A stretch of 64,000 bases of DNA from Branchiostoma floridae. Its lineage: Eukaryota > Chordata > Leptocardii > Amphioxiformes > Branchiostomatidae. A program made the position numbers and the translations under genes. Below are positions 1 through 12,215 of the stretch, piece by piece. How positions within the stretch are numbered: position 1 is the first letter of the stretch; every line of letters starts with the position of its first letter. The DNA lies in assembly GCF_000003815.2 (NCBI RefSeq), contig NC_049991.1:1213422-1277421 (forward strand), written 5' to 3'. Below the pieces are notes generated by a model. It saw nothing but the letters and a program-made list of their open reading frames with translations, did not search any database and had not been told where the DNA came from.

Positions 1-31
1 AATTACCCCAACATTGTTCACTAATACATGC

Positions 32-350
32 CAGGGCTCGAGATAGCACCTGTATGTGCAGGTAATATTGGAGCTGTGCAAGTATTTCAAGTGTCTACCT
101 CCATGTACTGAGTTTTATTCATTTATGTCATATCATGTAGATGTATGGGTATTGTTATAACCTGCATTGAATGTTACTACCTATAAAGTATAAAAGAAAA
201 AGATAGCAATGGTTCCTAAACAATTTTAGTATAATTCATACTTCCTAAATTGAGAAAGTGCAGGTAAAGTTTGTCTGGTGCAGGTAATTTTCAATGTTAC
301 AATGTACCTGCACCAGTGCAGGTATGCAGAAAAATGTATTTCGAGCCCTG
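32..350. mobile_element. Non-autonomous DNA transposon, CAGGG-ended (hAT-like), copy 1
   Basis: The element opens with CAGGGCTCGAGATA and closes with TATTTCGAGCCCTG, so the ends are inverted repeats. A diverged copy lies at 32666-32957 and shares most of the interior (GCAGGT motifs, CATACTTCCTAAATT). Ends of the form CAGGG...CCCTG are typical of hAT elements, but I could not see a matching 8-bp target duplication, so the superfamily is tentative. It has no coding capacity and ends 37 bases upstream of an ELAC2 exon. Confidence 0.6.
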
Positions 351-387
351 TATGTACTTGATTACTGAGTGTGATGTTCACCTGTAG

Positions 388-3300
388 GGGTGTGTGGGTT
401 AGTGAGTTGAAGAAAGGTAACCAGGCCACCTTACCAGATGGGAGAATCATCAACCCAGAAGACTACATTGAACCTGACACACCTGGGCCTGTCTTCATTG
501 GTCAGTACAACTTTGCTAAATAGTATTGCAGTATAAGATCATGGTTAGACCTTAGATCTACAGGGGTATTTTTACCTCCATGTTTCACTAGTGTTTCTGT
601 GTCTGTCAGTCTGTCTGTCTGTCTGTCTGCCTGCATGTCTGTCTGTGAACAAGATAACTCTAAAATGGCTGGATAGGCTGGTTTCATACTTGGTGTGTTG
701 GTTGGGTGTTGCAAAAGCTGGAAATGATTATATTTTGGGCCCCCTGCTGGCTTTCCTTGGTACTGCAGTATTAAGTTTGTCTACGATGAATATCATTGCA
801 TAAATTATGTAAATTATATGTTATTTACATGTTTTTGGTTACATTTTGCATCTGTTTGTTTTCAATTCACAGTGGTGGAATGCCCCATGGAAAACTTTAT
901 TGATCCTGTGACAACCAACAGCCAGATTGCAAAGTAAGAATAATAAGAATACCAAAGGAAGCTTACTATGATAATAGATTCATTATATATGCATATGTCA
1001 GAATTCTACTGTGTAGAAAATGTGTGTTGTTCATCGTTCAAATCTGGTTCTTAATTCGAGCATGGGGACTACAAAGAAGTTGTAGCTGATGGGTAAGACA
1101 TTTGGTTGGCAGAGGGGCATTACTAATTATATCATATAAAAAGTTTCCAAGTTTTAATGATTGAGTATAATGTGTTTTAGGTCTGGAGAAGCTTGAAAAT
1201 GACACCTCATTTGTTTGCAATTCAAGTTTGCAATTCTTTTTGTATCTTAAGGGTATATTATATTGGACAAGACTGTTTTGATGTAACAGTTTGTTTATAA
1301 CTGAACGAGGTTGGCCAGCCAGGTTTGACAGTATCCCAAACTTTGTGGACATTTTGTTTTTAGGAGGAGTGTTGTTTGGTCCCCATGAAGATGTGTTCTC
1401 TAACTTGTTGATCTCAGGTATCAGGAAGATGGTGATGAGGAAAGACCAGCCATCGTGGTGCACTTTACTCCTGCAGGAGTAGTGAAGAACACACAGTATC
1501 AGGAGTGGATCAGGAGGTACATGTGGACAGTAGTCTGGGAACAAGCACCAGTTCAGCCATGCTTAGTTGCATTATGTCATACTTGGGCCTTGATAACGTT
1601 TGTGAGATTGCATGGCGCAGTGGCAGCGTGTTTGGCTCAGGACTGAGAGGTCTCGAGTTCAAATCCTGTCATGTCACCAATCTTGTGCCCTTGGGAAAGG
1701 TACTTTACACGACTTTCCTCACTTTATTCAGGTGCAACTGAGTACCTAGCATGGGATTCTATCTCAGAATGCCTGTTTTATCTCATTTTAACAATGGGTG
1801 GCACCTGCAAAAATCTGAAGACCGTGAAATTGAATTGGCTTAATAGCTTTAACTATGATCGAAGTATTTTCATTAGTCATTCTACTGATTGGCATGAGTT
1901 TGGGTCCTTTAGCAACTGTCTTTGGTACTGTAGGGGCATTTTAATTCAGACTTTGAAACAGGATACTAAAAATTTAAGAACTTAAATGAAGATGTAATGG
2001 TATGTATATCATGAAAATATAAGGACTTGATAACAGGAACTTCATATTTGCTATATACATGTACATGTAGTTAACCTGGTTCAAGAGGAGCATTTTGTTT
2101 TAGTAATGATTATTAATAATGTAAAAAAAAGCAAATTATGACCTAATTTGCATAATCACAATACCTTAGAGGTAAATGATAGAAGTCATACTGGTGACAG
2201 ACTGGTTAAGGTGATTATCATAAGATATGAATTAAGTAAATGTGCATCAAAATTCCTTGCTTCATTGTAAAACTTTCAATATTCTTATCCTGTGTCATTA
2301 ATTGTTTTATGATTCTTCTAAATTAGTTTTACATTTAAGATTGGACTGATAGGATTAATCCACTCAGATTGGGGTTAACCTTGTCTTTTTGAGAACATGA
2401 CTGTATGTATCATTGGGATGTCCCTGTAGCTCAACAGGTAGCAGCTTTACAGTTGAGCTCTTGGATTGATTTATTCAGAATGTTGTGGCTGCTCTTGTTT
2501 TTTGGGAGGGACGTAAAAATTGGGGTCCGGTTTTTGACTGGTTGCCTCAAGCACATTAAAGGTGAATGGCTAGCAACCCCTCCCTGATAAATATACCCTG
2601 CTACTGAAACAGCCAAGAAACTTGCTGCTCTGTGTACCTGAATGTACAAATAATGGTTCCATCAATGTTTGGCAGGTTTGGGCCTGACACAGAACACCTG
2701 TTTCTGAATGAAGACACCCAGACGACATCTCACAAAGGCACAGCCTCTCTCCAGGCCTGTCTGCACACCATACAGCCCACTGTGTTTCCTCTGCTGGCAG
2801 ATAATGCCATCAAGGTACCAATGATGCTTTCAAAAATATGCAGCAAAAGTCCTTGCTTGTAAAAGCTTGAATTATTCTTGATATCCTGTTTCATTAATTG
2901 TTTTATGATTCTTTAGTTTTACATGTACATGATTGGTCTTCTTGTGTTAGGCCCACTTCAAACAGAGAACACTTATAAAGTCGTGCGACTGTTATTGTCT
3001 ATCGTTATGGGCAACAGTTGTCTTTAGACATGCGCCCAGAGTATTGCGGGACACTCGCAGTGCAGGATTCCATTGCGGTGCGTGCGTGACCCACAGTGAC
3101 CTCTTGCTCGCAAATTTAAAAAAGCGGGACAATTCTTTATTTTCGTCATGCAGCAGATTAGTATTTTTTTATTGCAAACAAACATTGTCTTATAGATAGG
3201 ATGCAGAGTACATCCTCAACAAAGAATGACATCCGGAGGCCCGTATAGAGACGAGAAATCATGGTCGCTGGTGGTATTACAGGCCTTACAGATTATCACC

Positions 3301-4830
3301 AAGGAATAGGGACATGCAAAGGATATAGCCACTGGTAGCAGGGCATTGCGTTGGAACAGGCAGTTTCTGATCACAAAAATACGTTTCCATTACTGACTAC
3401 ATGTATATTTACGGATTAAAAGCCTTTTCGAACAGAAACAAACACGCAGCATATGATCCACTTCCGTCACTGGCGACGATTCTTTTTTAGACATGTGAGG
3501 AATAGTCGCGGGCCCCCGCTGAAGGGTCGCGCAACTGGGTCCGAGGTGGACGCACGATGATTCGAGGAAAAACCTTGTACGACTATTTTGATCCTCTTTA
3601 GACAGCCTAAAAATACCGTTGCCGGCGACGTTGTTGACAACAACAGTCGCAGGACTATGAAAGTGTTGTCTGTTTGAAGTGGGCCTTAGTTTGCATCATC
3701 CAGTCATTCACTAACCTGAAACTATTCACAGATACTATCATGTTGTTTTCCTCTGATTGTGTGTCTAATTGCTTTTTTTCTTGTGCCCAGCCTGATAGCC
3801 TGCCACCTCTCCCTCATAAGCATGTCCGAGGGGAGTGTCTGTTGACATACTGGCTTTTCCACAGGGACCACTCACTACAATGGGACAGGTATGTGTCCGG
3901 GCAGTACTAGTTTTACTGTCATTTAAGTCTTTTTTTGTCTAAATATCAAGTACTGTTATCATGGAAGCTCGTCTGTGTTTGAAGTAATCATAGAAGCTTA
4001 ACTTCTTCTAACACAAAAGTACACATGGATCAAATTTTTTATGCCCACTGTCGCCTTTAGAATCAATACTGATGACCAATCACTTCAGAACATAAACTCA
4101 CGAGAGTAACAGACACGTGATCTTCCGATGAACCGTTAGAATAACTTTACTGTGCTAGAAGAACTTCTCAGTCATGGCTTTCCAATAGAAGTAGAATGTT
4201 TTACACTTACAGTCATTTTTTGAACAGAGTTTGAATTATTCTAGATAAGTCGGGTCACATGGGGAGATAAGTCAGGTCACATGGGTCATTTCTGACTGAA
4301 CATGCAGGGGGACACTGACAAACTGACACAGAACATTACATAAATGATTTTGCACAGTTGAGTTTCACTAATATTACCTTTAATCATATTGCATTAATTA
4401 TGTAAAAGAAATTACAATTTTTTGTACAGTCTTGTTTTCAGTTATCAAAATCACTAGATGATAATTCACCCAAGTTTGAAGAGGGAGAGCATATCATTAT
4501 CCAGTTATATTTTACAGCAAGAGCTTGCAGGTTTCTATAGTGGTGTGTGTGCTTTCCAGTGCAGCTCATGGCATGCATTCCATGTAGTGTAAGATGGCAG
4601 CATTGCTACATGGCTAATATCCCTAAAGAGATTCTTGGTGGTTTTTCCTTAACTATGTTGAACAGCAGTGTTTTTTATGTAAATCTGCACCTTTTGCCCC
4701 AATAGATCCTCCATCCCATTGCTGGACAATGAGGAGGCTGTGAAGGGGGCCTTCGCACTGCCTGGTTTTGAGGATAGTCTTCGAGAGATGAAGGAAACAA
4801 TTTCAGCAACAGTTGCCGATGATACCACAG
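388..4830 (+). CDS. ELAC2: tRNase Z long form (ELAC2), exons of the middle region; 5' end outside window
   Basis: Six exons with GT-AG borders and matching phases: 388-500, 873-933, 1418-1516, 2676-2814, 3791-3888 and 4706-4830. They encode the region between the N-terminal (inactive) and C-terminal (catalytic) metallo-beta-lactamase halves of long-form tRNase Z. Recognisable stretches are LKKGNQATLPDGRIINPEDY, GPVFIVVECP, PAIVVHFTPAGVV, FGPDTEHLFLNED and LLDNEEAV. ELAC2 removes 3' trailers from nuclear and mitochondrial pre-tRNAs by endonucleolytic cleavage. Reading starts mid-codon at 388, so roughly the first 300 residues, the start codon and the promoter lie upstream of this window. The exon ending at 4830 joins in phase to the one at 19076, across a 14.2 kb intron that contains a CACTA transposon. 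Identity is from family recognition; expression is not shown here. Confidence 0.9.
1605..1760 (+). mobile_element. tRNA-derived SINE
   Basis: A tRNA-like head has a box A-like TGGCGCAGTGGCAGCG and a box B-like GAGTTCAAATCC about 45 bases apart. It is followed by a conserved-looking body (CTTGGGAAAGGTACTTTACA, CCTCACTTTATTCAGGTGC). This is the architecture of a tRNA-derived SINE. It lies in the ELAC2 intron after the exon at 1418-1516. I cannot name the family with certainty. Confidence 0.6.
2412..2650 (+). repeat. Dispersed SINE-like repeat, copy 1
   Basis: GGGATGTCCCTGTAGCTCAA opens with a tRNA box A-like segment. The downstream body (GGGACGTAAAAATTGGGGTC, GCTAGCAACCCCTCCCTG, ATATACCCTGCTACTG, AAACAGC) recurs at 19640-19775, and the head recurs at 19226-19345. 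The copy stops about 25 bases before the ELAC2 exon at 2676. Confidence 0.55.
2950..3685. mobile_element. 736-bp Harbinger-like MITE, copy A
   Basis: Terminal inverted repeats of about 45-50 bp begin GGCCCACTTCAAACAGA and end with its complement. The element is flanked on both sides by TTA (2947-2949 and 3686-3688), the 3-bp target duplication typical of PIF/Harbinger elements. There is no transposase, so it is non-autonomous. A second copy of nearly equal length in the opposite internal orientation is at 39983-40719. It lies in an ELAC2 intron. Confidence 0.8.
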
Positions 4831-5184
4831 GTAACAAGAGTTCGTAGACCTCAGGCCTGCATGAAATGTATTGGGTGTCTGTAGACTTATTGTGTATTTT
4901 TTTCCCTTTTTGTCCGTGGTTGCGTGGTTGGAAAAGTGAGATTTTTACCGTGTTGGTTGTGCACCATGCAAAAGTCTGAAATTCCATTTTTGGAATGTGT
5001 AAGTTTGGTCATGGATGAACATTACTTATTTTGGATTTCTTAAGCATGTAACCAACCACAGTACCTTGAATTTGTTGAGACGACTTTTCCTACCTTTTTT
5101 TGTCTCAGATGGCCCTTGTAGATATTCTGTCACATATGATAAATTCAGTACTGATATCTTCCTATTTCAATGTACTGACCTAAT

Positions 5185-5580
5185 CACTGCACCAAATCGG
5201 ATATTTAAGCATACTTAATGTGATTCGTAAATGAAGCTTAAACATTTGAATATAATTAAGTTATCTTTAAGCTACATTTACGAAGTCGGAAATGCCACAA
5301 CTAAAAGTCAGTCTTTACGACACATTTAAGAAAATCGTTAAGTTCACTTAAAGATATAAGTAACTTTACTTGTTCCTTAAGGTCACTTAACTATGCATTA
5401 AAGATATAACAGTAATTTGTGCAGTTTTGCCAACACATTATAGATATATACTGACTAAAATAACCATCAATTTACTCTGCATTTTAATTCGTTTATGTAC
5501 GATACCATTAAGCGTCCTTAAATATAGTTTAAAGCTATTTATTTAAGCTTCGTTTAAGCTACTTAAAGTGTGGGGTAGAC
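5185..5580. repeat. CACTA left terminal inverted repeat and subterminal TTAAG-rich array
   Basis: The 38-bp terminal repeat starts at 5185. It is followed by nearly 400 bp dense in short motifs of the type TTTAAGC, GCTTAAAC, CTTAAG and TTTACG in both orientations. In plant CACTA elements, subterminal repeats of this kind are the binding sites for element-encoded proteins. That role is inferred here. Confidence 0.7.
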
Positions 5581-8500
5581 TCTCATTAGTCTTACTGGCA
5601 ATTGTACTCTTCAATCAATGAATTTTGAAAACTACACTCCTTGACTTCTGGTCACATCATAGTTTATTCAAAAGCTTCTGCGGACACGCCTGAGCAGGCA
5701 ATAGGAGGAGCGGACTTTGTGCTCTTACAACGACTTTTAGTTTTAAAAACTACACATAAATAGAGACACCTATTACTAGTATGCATTGTCTGTATGTTCA
5801 AGCAAAAATGTAGTTTGATCTATTGATATATACAAAGCAATTTTGAAACGTAACAGGACATCGATTATATAGCCAATTCAAAGGCGACACGTAGGAGTCC
5901 CGGCCTACCAGTCTAAGCAAAACAAAACAAACCATAATACAACTACTGGTACTTGGTTTAACGATGTGGTAACTAATTCTCTAGAATAGGGCACGTTTTC
6001 AGCCTTGTAAATACCTGCACAATACCAAAAGATCGGCCAATCCAATGCAGATAATAATAGCTCACAAATTGTGATTAGCAGGGTTTAAAGAGAGTAAGCG
6101 TCACTAGTCCATAAAAACAAACAACATGTAGTTCCGAGTGGGCCTTTTCTTTTGTTTATAAGTCCACCGGCTAACCCACGCCATCTTTGTTTGAATTCAT
6201 TCCTAAACTTGAAAACACTATCAAATACCGTAGACGCAACAAAAAACGTTGATACTGGATACCATAAGACGCTGCACAGTGCGTGGATTTGACATTTTCC
6301 AGTTTGACCCTAGCAAGAAGCTCCAAAATGCATACATTTTTGTTTCTTTTTCGTAGTTTGAATGTCGCGGATAATCGCGCTTGGACGCTTGGGGCGCTCC
6401 GCGAATGCAAAATGGCCGCTTCCGCTGAATTTGTAACAAGAAGCTTTTAAAGTTTGTTTGAGCTTTTATCAAAGCACTTGATTTTGGTCAAGCGGTGTGT
6501 TGTTCATTGCCACCTTCACTTAACTCTGAAAAATGTCAACATTACAAGAAAACTGTACATTTCATGTTTCGAGTTATATCTGGAGATAAACAAGGCAGAA
6601 TTTGACCAAGTACCTTGATTTGACAAAACAAACAACCGCCGGGAGGCGGAATATCGCCGCCATTTTGGATCTGGTTTGAGGCGTCTAGACGTTCTAGGGG
6701 AAACGTAACACTCTACGTAATTTGTAAAATAAGTTTAAATTGCCTAGGCATGCGGCCTATATACATTGTGACTGGCGTTCTAGCCGCTGGTGACCGAACT
6801 GAGCGTGTTGAATTTGGAAAAGAGAGCAAGCAAGTTCATAAAAACAAACTAGTTCCGAGCAGGATTTTTCTTTGTTTACAATCTATAATTGGCTCAACGT
6901 TAACCCACGCCGTCTTTGTTTGGATTAATTCTTTAACTTTAAAGGAAGTTAAATGCCAAATTATATGGTAGATACAACAGAAAGTCGTTGGTACAGGATC
7001 CCATAACGTTCATGCTTTCTGCAAACTCTTTATCATTACATTAGATAAAAGCGCTGCAGAGTGCAAGGAGTTGACAATTTCCTGTCGGACGCCAACTTTG
7101 TTTCGATTCATTCCTAAACTTTACAACAATATATAAAATTAGAAACAACAGAAAATTGTTGCTATTGGTTCTTCATAACGCTCATGTCAACAATTTGACA
7201 TTTTCCAGTTTGACCCTAGCAAGAAGGTTCAAAATCCATAAATAGTTTGAATGTCGCGGGAAATCACGCTTGGGGCGCTCCGCGAATGCAAAATGGCCGC
7301 TTCCGCTGAATTTGTAACAAGAACCTTTTAAAGTTTGTTTGCCCTTTTATCAAAGCACTTTGTTTTGGTCAAGCGGTGTGGTGTTCATAGCCACCTTCAC
7401 TTGATTCTGAAAAATTTCAACTGTACGAGGAAACGTTGAATAAACTGTACATTTCGTGTTCCGAGCTATATCTAGAGACAAACAAGGCAGAAATTGACCA
7501 AGTACCTTGATTTGACAAAACAAACAACACCGCAAGGCTCACAAGGTAGCCGCCATTTTGAATCTGGTCCAAACGTTTCAGGAGAAAACATAACACTGTA
7601 CGTACTAGTAAATTGCAAAATACGTTTAAATTGCCTACTAGTAGACATATACACATTGAGACTGACGTTCTAGCAATTGGCGACCGAACTACTGCGCATG
7701 TTGAAAGAATAAAATGTAAGCTTTTCGGAAACATTTTTTGTTTGAGAAAAAAAATGTGTATTCGTGGCATTGAAAGGTATTAGTATGATCGGTCACGAAA
7801 TTTGGAAGAACAAGTGTGATGCAACTTATGTAAGACGTCTAGAATAGAAAGTTTTCAAAAACAGCAGTTTAATTATCCAATGAATTTGCAGGCGTAGTCA
7901 TTAGAAAAACCAAGGTGGCGCAGGGCAAGCGCTTAAATTTTGTTCTGATCATAAAGGTCGCCGTTCTTGTGGAATGGCCCCGGGGTGTTAGATATGGTAC
8001 CAGTGGGGTTTCAAGTTCTACCATGAAATAATCTGCACTTTCTTAACGCACGAATATCAGACAGGACGATGTCACAGTTGATTTGCTTTTGATTTTATTA
8101 AAATTGCAACAACACAAAATATATGTCAGACCCAACCATGTTGACAGCTTTATAGTGTCGTTCAATAGTACAAATTCAAACAGTCAAAAGGTACATTCAC
8201 AATAATTACAATGCGTTGCTTTCTTTCCGTGTTGGATCAGGTAATAAACACGTTCAGTAAATACCAATATGGCGATTCGTATATTACAAAGCCTCGATCG
8301 GCCTCACTTGTATGTTTGTATGACCCAAGTATCTATACATAGAAGAAGAACATGTGCGTATCAGTAAAATACAGTATGTACAATAGTTTATACATCCCTA
8401 TATACTAGTATCGTCAATAACCCAGCAGTGTGTATTTTCTAATGCTTATCAAGGAATGTGCTCATGTCCTTACTGCCTAACAAGTCAACTTCTAATGTTG

Positions 8501-8581
8501 GCAATTCTAGATACATCATATTCACAAGTTTAAGATCTATATACACAATCTATATACAACAGTAGATGTCATTCACCCATT
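5581..8581. repeat. CACTA left non-coding region with internally repeated blocks
   Basis: No gene is seen. A block with GACCCTAGCAAGAAG, GCGCTCCGCGAATGCAAAAT, CAAAGCACTTG and GACCAAGTACCTTGATTTG occurs at about 6180-6790 and again, diverged, at about 7085-7690. A third partial copy of the start (GCCGTCTTTGTTTGGATTAA) is at about 6840-7080. A TTTATT at 8094-8099 is a candidate poly(A) signal for the minus-strand transposase. Confidence 0.6.
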
Positions 8582-11500
8582 CTATAGCAAAGTTTTTCTA
8601 GCAATTGGGCAGACAACGACAACTTTTTTCCCGTCCATTACAGTCTCTGCCCATGCAGATTTTCGATACAGTCTCTGCACGGGTATGAACGAAGCCGGGC
8701 CGCCAACTTCGGTTGACTTCTCCCATACAGTAAACGGCTTCCCGTTTCCAATGTCAGACTTACAGGGAGATGTCCTATACCAGCGAACTACTGCAAACAC
8801 ATGACATTTCACCTCCCCACCGATTTCCACAGAGTGTGCATAAAAGTTCTGAATTACACCAGGCCTGTGTTCAGAGCTTGAATCAATGTTTCCGTTTTCA
8901 CCCAACCACGCAGCCATGACATACGCTGCTCTACTTGACCTAGCTGCTATCCTAGAGCCAAACAGTTCCTGCCCAACTTGACAAGTTCCGTACTTTCTAA
9001 CAACTGTTGCCAGGTTTGAAGCATTTATTTCCTTGTTAGGGTACATCTCATTATACGTATTATGCAGGAACTCTTTGTCATCTGGCGACAGTGCATTTCT
9101 AGTAAACACGGGCGGGAGTTTGATTGTCTGTTCGTCAGCTGACCAATCAAAGTTTGAGATATAGCGGGAGGCACACATTTTCAACAACATTCTTTCTTTT
9201 TCACTTGGCACATCAGCTACTTTGTCTTTTGGACTAAATCTTTCAAATATTGGACCAAAGACGTCACTTAGGTAGCTAGGTAAAGGGAGATTATGTGCAA
9301 AATCACTAATGAGGAATTTCCTCATTATTTGGAGTTCAACTTCCCTGTTGTTTGTGGTCTCTGAACCCAACAGGCCATTGTACCTCTCAAAGCTGAACAG
9401 CCAAAAACCATGCATAGGGCCATAATCAAGAATACAGTCTTTCAAATGGCAATGTAGATGCATATTGGGTGTGATGGACAGTTCGCCAAACAGCCTTTCC
9501 ACCTTTTTCCCAAACATTACAAAAGCCGAATCTGCCCAGTCTATGTCGGCGCGACTAACCGCGGGTTTGCACAGACGCTGACAAGTCAAGACAAACATTT
9601 GCCAACATTGGTAATGTTCTTGTGGCAACAAGTCGTGCAAACAATACATACTATAATACAGTGTCCAATTCTTCCACTCGTCAGCAGTGAAAGACCCATA
9701 ATTTGAGGTAATTCTGGTTGGAAGACGCCCAATTCCGCTTGGAAGATTTATTGTTCCTATGCGTTTCTCTAATTTGTTGAGCTTAGTTTTAGTCAGAATT
9801 TCACGGTCTATCCAAAGCTTGAACATTCTCTTAGCCGTTCCAAGAAAAAGGTTGTGCATAGGATCCAAGAAACAGAATCGAACACTTTGGTAGTACTCAA
9901 GATCCATTAATGGTGTGTAGCGTGTACCGAAAGACTTTTCAAGCTCTTTCCTCCTAGTCACATTACAGCAGCTCTGTACTTGTAATCCTTCTCTCCTGTG
10001 CTGCGCGTCGCTTCGCAAATGCCAACTGGCTTTGTCGAATCCAGAATAGTTTGTTTTCTTACCAACCTTCTCAAATTTCTTCTTACATTTAGAACAACCA
10101 ATTTTTGCTGCGTGCCCTAGAAAACCGCACAGTTTTCTAGCAGCCGGAATATCAGCAGCGCAGCAAAGGAGAGCAGCTCGAAACTTCAGAGGAAACTTGG
10201 GGGACATATACGACGTGAAATGAACTCCCTGCCACAGAAACTGTAGTTCTGTTACAATAGGTTGAAGGAAATGTGTCAGACATTTTGGTTCGCTTTTTAG
10301 CGCTGGCATTATCCCAACCAATATGACGTTTTCAACTTTAAACCTTTCTTTCCGTGGCAGATTCATAACCGTCATATATATCGCCCCAACAGAATAGTCG
10401 TTCCTGCGCTTGAATGGTTGGAACCAGTCTAGATTTAGCATCAAGCCGTAATTCCTCGGCGCTGACAGAAAGTCTTTCCCATTCCATTCTTGGAAATCAC
10501 GCCAAACCTGTCCATCAAACACATCTCCTAGTAATTCCTGATCTGACATGTCTCTATCCCTCCATAGCTCACATTTCTCCTCAAATCCTTTCCTTTTTAC
10601 AAATGACTCAAGTGTTTCTATCACACTCTTCATACAGTATACCTTGAAAGGATAGTACTTCCTTACACCAGAAACAGAAGTTATGACTTGCCTAGATAAC
10701 AATGTATTGCATCTAACACTTCGGTTTCGTACCATTCTTACATTATCACACCGTCTTGGTTTCTCTGTCCCATTGACGGTTTCACTTAACTTGTCGATAT
10801 CAAACAGTTTGCAACATTTCGGGTCAGGACACACACAGTACTTTGTAAAGTTATCCCTGTTCAGTCCCAAGACTTTCCATGTCATGTAGAGGGAGGACAG
10901 CCCGCCTAGATAGTTAGGATTTATTCCTAGCTTGTCAAGCCAGGGGCACAGAAAAGTGATAAGATGCTGTAAACCATTATCACTGACATGGTTGTGAGCT
11001 TGCCATAACAACAGAAAAGTAAGCAGCCATGTTACCAAGGTAACGATAGGATCATCCCTGGAGGTCTTTGTCGGGCGTTCACAGCTGTCAGCAAGGGCGG
11101 ATGCGTGGAGGTTCTTCAGAAGCTGGTCTTCCAACTCCTGACCCTCCCAAATCTCCTCCCCGTGCTTATCACCGCTGTCCAAGCTTTCTTCCCACGAGCT
11201 CTCATCGGTTGAGTTGTCTTCAGATGAGCTAGCTTCCTAAAAGGCGACATCGCAAATGTTTAAGAACACTTTTCTAACTTTTCTTTCTACGGAAAGCGCT
11301 ATGTACTTTTTACTCATAAATACTAAATCTGCTTTAATATAATAGAACATGATTCTGTTATACCGTCTGTATCTATATAGCCCGTCTAACCGCCCGTGGC
11401 GTACACGCCCGTTGGCGTAAAACAGCATCTTTTACCGGTACAAGTACTGTCGCAAAAATCATAATCATCATTGATTTCAAAGGTACGATATAGTTGATAT

Positions 11501-12215
11501 TAGTTCGTGGTATTTATAAGGCTGTATAGTCAAAAACATTCTATGGGTTGTGGTCAATATAGGTCATTTTGATAAATCTCAGATAAACAAGAAACAAATG
11601 TTTTCAACGCATACATACGAAATACTACAAACTTGTAGCAAATCCACAGCATGAATATAATACTTACGGACTCATCGCTGGACGACACCGACTGTTGCGA
11701 ACTGTTGCAAGGGCTCGCACCGACGACAGAACTTGACTGGTCACCTGGTAAAAGAGTGTTACGGCATGTATTAAATTTGCCAATCATCATAAATTGACTG
11801 AATGTTTACAGCCTTTAACAAAGTGAAAAGTACGATTGTTCAGATATTCGGTAACGTTCGACTATATTCAGTCACCGACTAATGTATATATCATTACTGG
11901 GACCTGAAAAAATAGATTTTGACTTTGTAAACTTAATATTAAATTCCCCTTACCATTTGCGGTCGTTTCTGCGTCTGAATCACTCTCAGCGCTACTACTG
12001 CTCGAGTTCAGCAGCGGATCAGGCACGTTTACAGGGCTCCGGAACAGGGGCCGCGCGGGCCGTGTTTCGTCAGCCTTGGCCTGCTTCCACTGCCCCGTAG
12101 CCGCGTTGAAGTAGTCGTTCTTGTGTCGGAAATAGGTACGTGCAGGCTTATAAGCTTTGCAGTGGCCACAATACCTATTCCGCTTGGAGCTAACCGGTGT
12201 AGCAGTGCCGTCCAT
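8582..12215 (-). CDS. CACTA/EnSpm transposase (Transposase_21, tnp2-like), three exons
   Basis: Predicted exons on the minus strand are 12215-11954, 11744-11668 and 11236-8582, joined in phase by GT-AG introns, for 997 residues. The first exon encodes CGHCKAYKPARTYFRHK, a probable zinc-binding motif, then a Ser/Asp/Glu-rich linker. The long third exon contains CPDPKCCKLFD and then the RNase H-like transposase core of the plant tnp2 family. LNLDWFQPF carries the first candidate catalytic Asp (residue about 383) and ADIPAARKLCGF the second (about 475). A CSKCKKKF cysteine motif follows, then DPMHNLFLGT. The reading frame is uninterrupted, so the protein may be functional. A splice acceptor (TTTACAG) lies 5 bases before the ATG, implying a further 5' UTR exon. 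It should cut and join the CACTGCA ends. The third acidic residue of the triad was not assigned. Confidence 0.85.

Noticed and set aside
1038-1544. 168-codon minus-strand frame
   Set aside because: It lies antisense to the ELAC2 exon at 1418-1516 and intron sequence and shows no domain.
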